This document shows, piece by piece, positions 59,887-64,000 of a stretch of 64,000 nucleotides of DNA. The stretch covers positions 2,790,001-2,854,000 of the forward strand of contig NZ_LS974202.1 of assembly GCF_900157305.1 (NCBI RefSeq), written 5' to 3'. How positions within the stretch are numbered: the stretch's first letter is position 1; each line of letters starts with the position of its first letter. The position numbers and the translations under genes are program-made. The notes beneath the pieces were generated by a model. That model saw nothing but the letters and a program-made list of their open reading frames with translations. It was not told the DNA's origin and did no database searches. The stretch comes from Mesotoga infera (lineage in GTDB: Bacteria > Thermotogota > Thermotogae > Petrotogales > Kosmotogaceae).

Positions 59887-60151
59887 GTTTTTATTAAGAT
59901 ACACAGTAAAGACTATGAAAAGCCTTTCAAATCAGTTTTTGCAGACTTTCGAAAACTCGCGTTCTTTTACGGCTTTGACCAATAACTAAGCACATCTCAC
60001 CACTCGACACTCGTTACGGCTCTTCGTGGTCTATAATTTGTATATTCAACTTTCCGCTAACGGTTAATTAAAACTACCAGACGGACTCCCGCACTTTTAT
60101 CGATAACTCCATCATTCACAGTTCTTGTTCAAGCGAAGGAGGGATAACGGT
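59887..60151. other. Remaining intergenic region between araR and the secreted protein gene
   Basis: No gene is visible. A plus-strand TATAAT (60032-60037) could serve the gene at 60152, but no matching -35 was found, and the 108-bp leader shows no known RNA motif. Confidence 0.4.
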
Positions 60152-61414
60152 ATGAATTATTTCAAGAGAGTTCTTTTCGCATTACTGGCAACGACATACT
60201 TTCTGTGGTTCGCAAACGTTGCTATCGCCAATTCTGGAAGGATAATGCCCGAAGATTTCGAGTATCTGGGCGCCTTTCTGGTACCGCAGTGGATAGACGG
60301 GATGCCGGACGCCGAGAGCTGGGAGTGGGGAGGCATGTCGATGACCTACGACCCATCTGGTGATCCGGGAGGAAAGAAGGATGGTTTTCCCGGCTCCATC
60401 TACGGTACGGGCCACGATGTCTGGAACCTTGTCTCGGAAATAGATATACCCGTTCCGGTGATTTCACCCACCAAGAGGATTTCTGATCTCAACACCGCCC
60501 GAACAATCCAACCGTTTGCCGATGTCAGGGATGGGCTCTTCATATGGATCGAGGAGATGCCCCGCGTTGGACTCGAAATACTGGAGCCGCAAGGAGAGCA
60601 GAGTTCAAGGAAACTGTATCTCTGCTGGGGCGCGCATTTCCAGGACGAATACTTCTCGCATATGTGGTGCGAGACCGATCTGAATGATCCCCGCCCGGCC
60701 GGAATCTGGAAGATAGAAGGGCTCAATCCGTATAACGGGAACGACTATCTTTTCGCGATTCCTTCTGAATGGGCAGACCTCTACACACCCGGGATGCGCC
60801 TCGCGACTGGACGTTACCGCGATGGCGGATGGTCCGGCTTCGGGCCCACGCTGGCGGCTATCGGCCCATGGAATCAGGGTAATCCGCCTCCTGACGGAAC
60901 GACTCTCCAGTCGGTTGTTCTTATCAAATACTCCGACTACTTCGAGGGAGAACCCGACCCGTGGTACCAAATGAACGGTTACGCCCATTCGGACGAATGG
61001 ACCGGAGGGGCCTGGCTCACTGCAGGCGACAGATCTGCGGTGGTCTTCGTCGGTACCAAAGGGATGAGCGAAGCATGGTACGGCGACACTCTGCGAGAAT
61101 GCATGGACGACTGTGAGTTTCCTTATCTCCGCGGCTGGTGGAGCCTCTCATTCGAAGGCTGGTTCCTCTTCTACGATACGTCGGATCTGGCCAAAGTGGC
61201 CCAGGGAGTGTTGGAACCCTATCAGGTGCAGCCATATGCCCATTTGAACGTGGACGATGTGCTCTATTACGTACATGGAAAACAGGAGAAATACCATCTG
61301 GGTGCCTGCTGCTACGATCGCGCAAATCGTCTTTTTTATGTCTTCGAACCCGGTCGCGAGGGTCCATCGGGAGAAAGTGAAAGGACGATCATCCACGTAT
61401 GGAGAATCAAATAG
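60152..61414 (+). CDS. Secreted protein of unknown function
   Basis: Not recognised. About 420 residues with a signal peptide (MNYFKRVLFALLATTYFLWFANVAIA region), then a soluble beta-rich domain with many Trp, Tyr and Gly residues, and paired Cys residues in the second half. EWGGMSMTYDPSGDPGG and YGTGHDVWN suggest a beta-propeller or lectin-like surface. GGAGGGATAACGGT precedes ATG 60152, and an earlier ATG at 60125 lacks this. It sits between araR and the oxidoreductase gene, so it could act on plant polysaccharide or sugar, but nothing in the sequence shows it. Confidence 0.75.
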   Translation: MNYFKRVLFALLATTYFLWFANVAIANSGRIMPEDFEYLGAFLVPQWIDGMPDAESWEWGGMSMTYDPSGDPGGKKDGFPGSIYGTGHDVWNLVSEIDIPVPVISPTKRISDLNTARTIQPFADVRDGLFIWIEEMPRVGLEILEPQGEQSSRKLYLCWGAHFQDEYFSHMWCETDLNDPRPAGIWKIEGLNPYNGNDYLFAIPSEWADLYTPGMRLATGRYRDGGWSGFGPTLAAIGPWNQGNPPPDGTTLQSVVLIKYSDYFEGEPDPWYQMNGYAHSDEWTGGAWLTAGDRSAVVFVGTKGMSEAWYGDTLRECMDDCEFPYLRGWWSLSFEGWFLFYDTSDLAKVAQGVLEPYQVQPYAHLNVDDVLYYVHGKQEKYHLGACCYDRANRLFYVFEPGREGPSGESERTIIHVWRIK

Positions 61415-61480
61415 CAGACACGTACCCCGACGGGAGTCTTTTCACCTCAATTGGCTGGCTTAATCGAAACGGCTAATTTG

Positions 61481-62527
61481 TCATAGTTCTATGGTTTTGT
61501 CGAGGTCAGCCGATTCGTAGAAGCCATCGAGTATCTTCTGAACCACGCAAGCCTCCGCGGCCGTCGGGATGGGTAAGACGTTTCCAAAACAGTTTTCGAC
61601 GAAGGCTTCGATCGATCTTTTATGACCATCTCCGGTCTCGATAAAGGGCAAGTTTATATCGATCAGCTCGCCGTGCATTTCGGTGTACACCTCGGGCGGG
61701 AAGAGCGAGGCCCCGGCCCTGTCACCGTGCAAATGGAGGTTCATCACCGACCGCTCTTTAGTGTTGAGCGCGTAAGCCGTTTCGATAATCATCGTTGCGC
61801 CGTTGCGGAATTTTACAAGTCCGAATGCCGAATCTTCGACGGTGAACCCATGAGGATTCCATTTGCCCATGAGTCCGATGCCTTTCCTGTTGCCTATTTT
61901 CCGGTAAGTGCTGGCGACAATGCTTTTAGGTTCGGGGAAGTCCATCAAGTGCAGGGCGAGGTCTATCATGTGTACACCTATATCGGCCACGGGTCCCCCT
62001 CCCTGCAAATCTCTGTTCGTGAAGGATCCCCAGCCGGGAATTCCTCTCCGTCTTATTGCCTGCGCCGTGCAAACGTAAATTTCTCCCAGTTCTCCCCCCT
62101 CGATGAACTTCTTTATCGCGAGGGTTTCTCCGCGGAAACGGTAGTTGAAGTTGAAAGAGAGGATTCTCCCTTCTTCCTCTGCGGCTGTCAACATCTGGCG
62201 AGCCTCAACCTCGTTCATAGCTGGAGGCTTTTCGCAGAAGACATGGCATTTAGATCTGAGTGCCGCCAGCGACGCGCTGGCATGGAACTTGTTGGTCGTG
62301 CAGACCCATACGGCATCCGGGCCCACTCTTGAAAGCATCTCGTTGTAATCTTGGAAGGTAGTTTCAATCAAGAATTTGCCAGCGAGTCTTTCGGCCTTCT
62401 CCAAAGCCGTATCGGCAATAGAGACGAGTTCGACTTTGTCTTTCATCTGCGAAAGTACTGGAAGGTGGACTTTTTCCGCAATCTGTCCCGCTCCGATAAA
62501 CGCGACACGCAGTTTAGTGGCACCCAT
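61481..62527 (-). CDS. Gfo/Idh/MocA-family NAD(P)-dependent oxidoreductase
   Basis: A 348-residue oxidoreductase. N-terminal Rossmann motif GAGQIAE, the VWVCTTNKFHA stretch, catalytic EKPPAMNEVEAR, and a C-terminal alpha/beta domain with DIGVHMIDLALHL (metal or substrate His). Members act on sugars, sugar acids and myo-inositol, and the substrate is not predictable here. GGGAGTGAG precedes ATG 62527. It converges on the secreted-protein gene and diverges from the sulfatase gene. Confidence 0.9.
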   Translation of the reverse strand: MGATKLRVAFIGAGQIAEKVHLPVLSQMKDKVELVSIADTALEKAERLAGKFLIETTFQDYNEMLSRVGPDAVWVCTTNKFHASASLAALRSKCHVFCEKPPAMNEVEARQMLTAAEEEGRILSFNFNYRFRGETLAIKKFIEGGELGEIYVCTAQAIRRRGIPGWGSFTNRDLQGGGPVADIGVHMIDLALHLMDFPEPKSIVASTYRKIGNRKGIGLMGKWNPHGFTVEDSAFGLVKFRNGATMIIETAYALNTKERSVMNLHLHGDRAGASLFPPEVYTEMHGELIDINLPFIETGDGHKRSIEAFVENCFGNVLPIPTAAEACVVQKILDGFYESADLDKTIEL

Positions 62528-62909
62528 GGAATCTCACTCCCATTGATGCAATCTGTGAAGAAACGGAGCTTTCCTGTTCGGCGGATTTATCTACCTTAAC
62601 AAAAAGCCCTACATGGATCAGCCCTATAAATCTATTCAACTGGCGATCTCTTTTCGAGTTCACGTGAAAAACTTCTGCCAGTGGCTTATCCGGCATCTAT
62701 CAAAACCTCCTTCGGTGGAGTTCTTTGATTATTATAATCGATTATCGTTGTTCTGCCTTCGATTCACCGGATTGAAAAATTATAAGGCTGAACCGATACA
62801 ACAATACAAATAATCGTATGAATAATATTCCCCAAATGCTACAATTTCAACTGAGTGTCTTTTGTCGGTGGTCGAAGGTATTTAGCGCAATTTCAGGGAG
62901 GTGCAGGGA
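62528..62909. other. Divergent intergenic region
   Basis: 382 bp between the oxidoreductase and sulfatase genes. It contains an A+T-rich perfect palindrome ATAATCGATTAT at 62734-62745 that might be an operator, and the ribosome site of the sulfatase gene near 62895. No clear promoter or RNA gene was seen. Confidence 0.45.
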
Positions 62910-64000
62910 ATGAGAAAGAGATCCGGAACGCTGATGTTGTTTGTAATACTACTGGTCGCGTATGTGTTTGCGAACTCCGCTGTAACTAGTCTGTCGAACT
63001 TGAACAACTCACAAAAAGAGGCGACTGACAAGACCGCAGAAGTAAATCGGAGTTACTACTCGCTTCTCGATTTCGATGAAGAAACCGAGTACGAATTTGC
63101 AACCAGGGGGCTTATAGCGGCACCGGAGACCCTTGAATTGAAAGACAGCAACGGACGTGTTGTCTGGAGTCAGAAAGCCTATGAATTTGTCGATGAGTTC
63201 GAGACTATACCGGACACGGTCAATCCCAGTCTTTGGAGAGATACAGTTTTGAACCATAGTTACGGACTTTTCGAGGTCTGTGAGGGTATCTACCAGGTAC
63301 GTGGTTACGATCTTACAAATCTCACGTTGATCGAAACTGAAAGCGGTGGCTGGATAATCTTCGATCCCCTGATGAGTCAAGAATGCACCGAAGCGGCCAT
63401 GAAACTTGTAGAAGAAAATCTCGGCAAGCGACCCGTAATGGCCGTCGTGATAAGCCATCCCCATGTGGATCATTTCGGTGGAATAAGGGGGGTCGTACTG
63501 GAAGAACAGGTTGCAGATAGATCTCTCTCGATCGAAGAGCAGATCTCCTCGGGTAAAGTTCCCATTATCGTTCCAGAAGCTTTCACCGAACACGCCGTGA
63601 GCGAGAACATTTACGCGGGGACCGCCATGGCGAGAAGAGCCACTTATCAGTACGGTGTGTTTCTTGAGAAAGGTGTAAAAGATTCTCTGGCCATGGGTAT
63701 AGGACTTTCACAATCAACAGGAACGCTGACCTTCATCCTGCCCACTCACGAAATAAAAAAGACCGGTGAGAGGATAGTCATCGATGGCGTCGAGATGATA
63801 TTCCAGATGACTCCTGGAACGGAAGCCCCGGCGGAGATGAACACGTATTTTCCCCAGTTCAAAGCCCTTTGGATGGCTGAGAACTGCACCGGAACTCTTC
63901 ATAACCTCTATACACTTCGCGGCGCTCAGGTGCGCGACGGCAACGCCTGGGCCAAGTATATACTGGAGGCAATAGCTCTATTCGGTTCTGAAGCGGAAGT
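62910..64000 (+). CDS. Secreted alkyl-sulfatase-like metallo-beta-lactamase protein, N-terminal part
   Basis: An open frame with no stop before the window end (at least 363 codons). N-terminal signal peptide (about residues 1-24), then a domain like the SdsA1/BDS1 class III alkyl sulfatases. The zinc motif HPHVDH lies near residue 185 and NLTLIETESGGWIIFDPL before it is family-typical, and the TPGTEAPAEMNTYFP segment matches the second metal region. It would hydrolyse alkyl sulfate esters in the periplasm or outside. GGGAGGTG precedes ATG 62910. The rest of the gene lies outside the window. Confidence 0.85.
   Translation, partial: MRKRSGTLMLFVILLVAYVFANSAVTSLSNLNNSQKEATDKTAEVNRSYYSLLDFDEETEYEFATRGLIAAPETLELKDSNGRVVWSQKAYEFVDEFETIPDTVNPSLWRDTVLNHSYGLFEVCEGIYQVRGYDLTNLTLIETESGGWIIFDPLMSQECTEAAMKLVEENLGKRPVMAVVISHPHVDHFGGIRGVVLEEQVADRSLSIEEQISSGKVPIIVPEAFTEHAVSENIYAGTAMARRATYQYGVFLEKGVKDSLAMGIGLSQSTGTLTFILPTHEIKKTGERIVIDGVEMIFQMTPGTEAPAEMNTYFPQFKALWMAENCTGTLHNLYTLRGAQVRDGNAWAKYILEAIALFGSEAE

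Noticed and set aside
1-64000. CRISPR array, tRNA or rRNA genes
   Set aside because: I looked through the intergenic gaps and saw no regularly spaced repeats, tRNA cloverleaf sequence or rRNA motif. A tRNAscan/Infernal run would settle it.

Overview
The window reads as a chromosome segment from a bacterium of the Thermotogota, most likely a moderate-temperature Kosmotogales/Petrotogales lineage such as Mesotoga. This is inferred from gene content (Thermotoga-type DAHP synthase with an N-terminal ferredoxin-like domain, an rnfCDGEAB cluster running into dxr-rseP-ispG, paired GlgD/GlgC, PEGA and prepilin-like proteins, an AraR-controlled pentosan locus), middling G+C, strong GGAGG ribosome sites and frequent GTG/TTG starts. 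No 16S or other decisive marker is present. I saw no tRNA, rRNA or CRISPR array.

Layout. 0-2.5 kb: aromatic amino-acid genes on the minus strand (aroF-aroA-aroE, with aroE cut by the window edge), preceded by a terminator-containing leader. 2.7-6.1 kb: a 2-hydroxyacid dehydrogenase, a decayed TPR gene, a HAD phosphatase and a corrinoid adenosyltransferase. 6.3-10.7 kb: a plus-strand sulfur-handling operon (TusA, YeeE/TsuA-type transporter, DsrE/F/H-like proteins, a winged-helix regulator fused to a TusA domain, and a dihydrolipoamide-dehydrogenase-like flavoprotein), with a perfect palindrome at its likely transcription start. 10.7-14.8 kb: a parvulin-type foldase, an orphan trpB2 behind a textbook Trp attenuator whose leader peptide carries three consecutive Trp codons, and HU.

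14.8-22.4 kb is a compact minus-strand housekeeping operon (holB-PSP1-tkt-rnc-prmA-DUF501-uvrC). 22.4-29.2 kb runs on the plus strand (ndk, an RlmI-like methyltransferase, a zinc phospholipase-like protein, glgD, glgC, a small membrane protein, a secreted 5'-nucleotidase). 29.3-37.9 kb joins the Rnf ferredoxin:NAD oxidoreductase to three isoprenoid/membrane-protease genes. 38-43.4 kb has a PEGA protein, a drug/metabolite transporter, a two-component system and an unusual three-domain acyltransferase.

43.45-44.43 kb is an insertion sequence with intact 10-bp target duplication, followed by a short prepilin-like operon. From 58.1 kb down to 47.1 kb one minus-strand operon encodes arabinoxylan use: sugar ABC transporter, GH10 xylanase, two GH51 arabinofuranosidases, a sugar isomerase and an FGGY kinase. 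The divergently placed araR and two AraR-like operators lie at its head. The right end carries a secreted protein of unknown function, a Gfo/Idh/MocA oxidoreductase and the start of a secreted alkyl-sulfatase-like metallo-beta-lactamase protein that runs off the window.

The most novel-looking material is the sulfur operon with its regulator-TusA fusion and redox-type operator, the Trp attenuator on a lone trpB2, the RnfB with a duplicated Fe-S module, the methyltransferase-like/PlsC/zinc-ribbon fusion, and the insertion sequence with a possible programmed frameshift and outward promoter.
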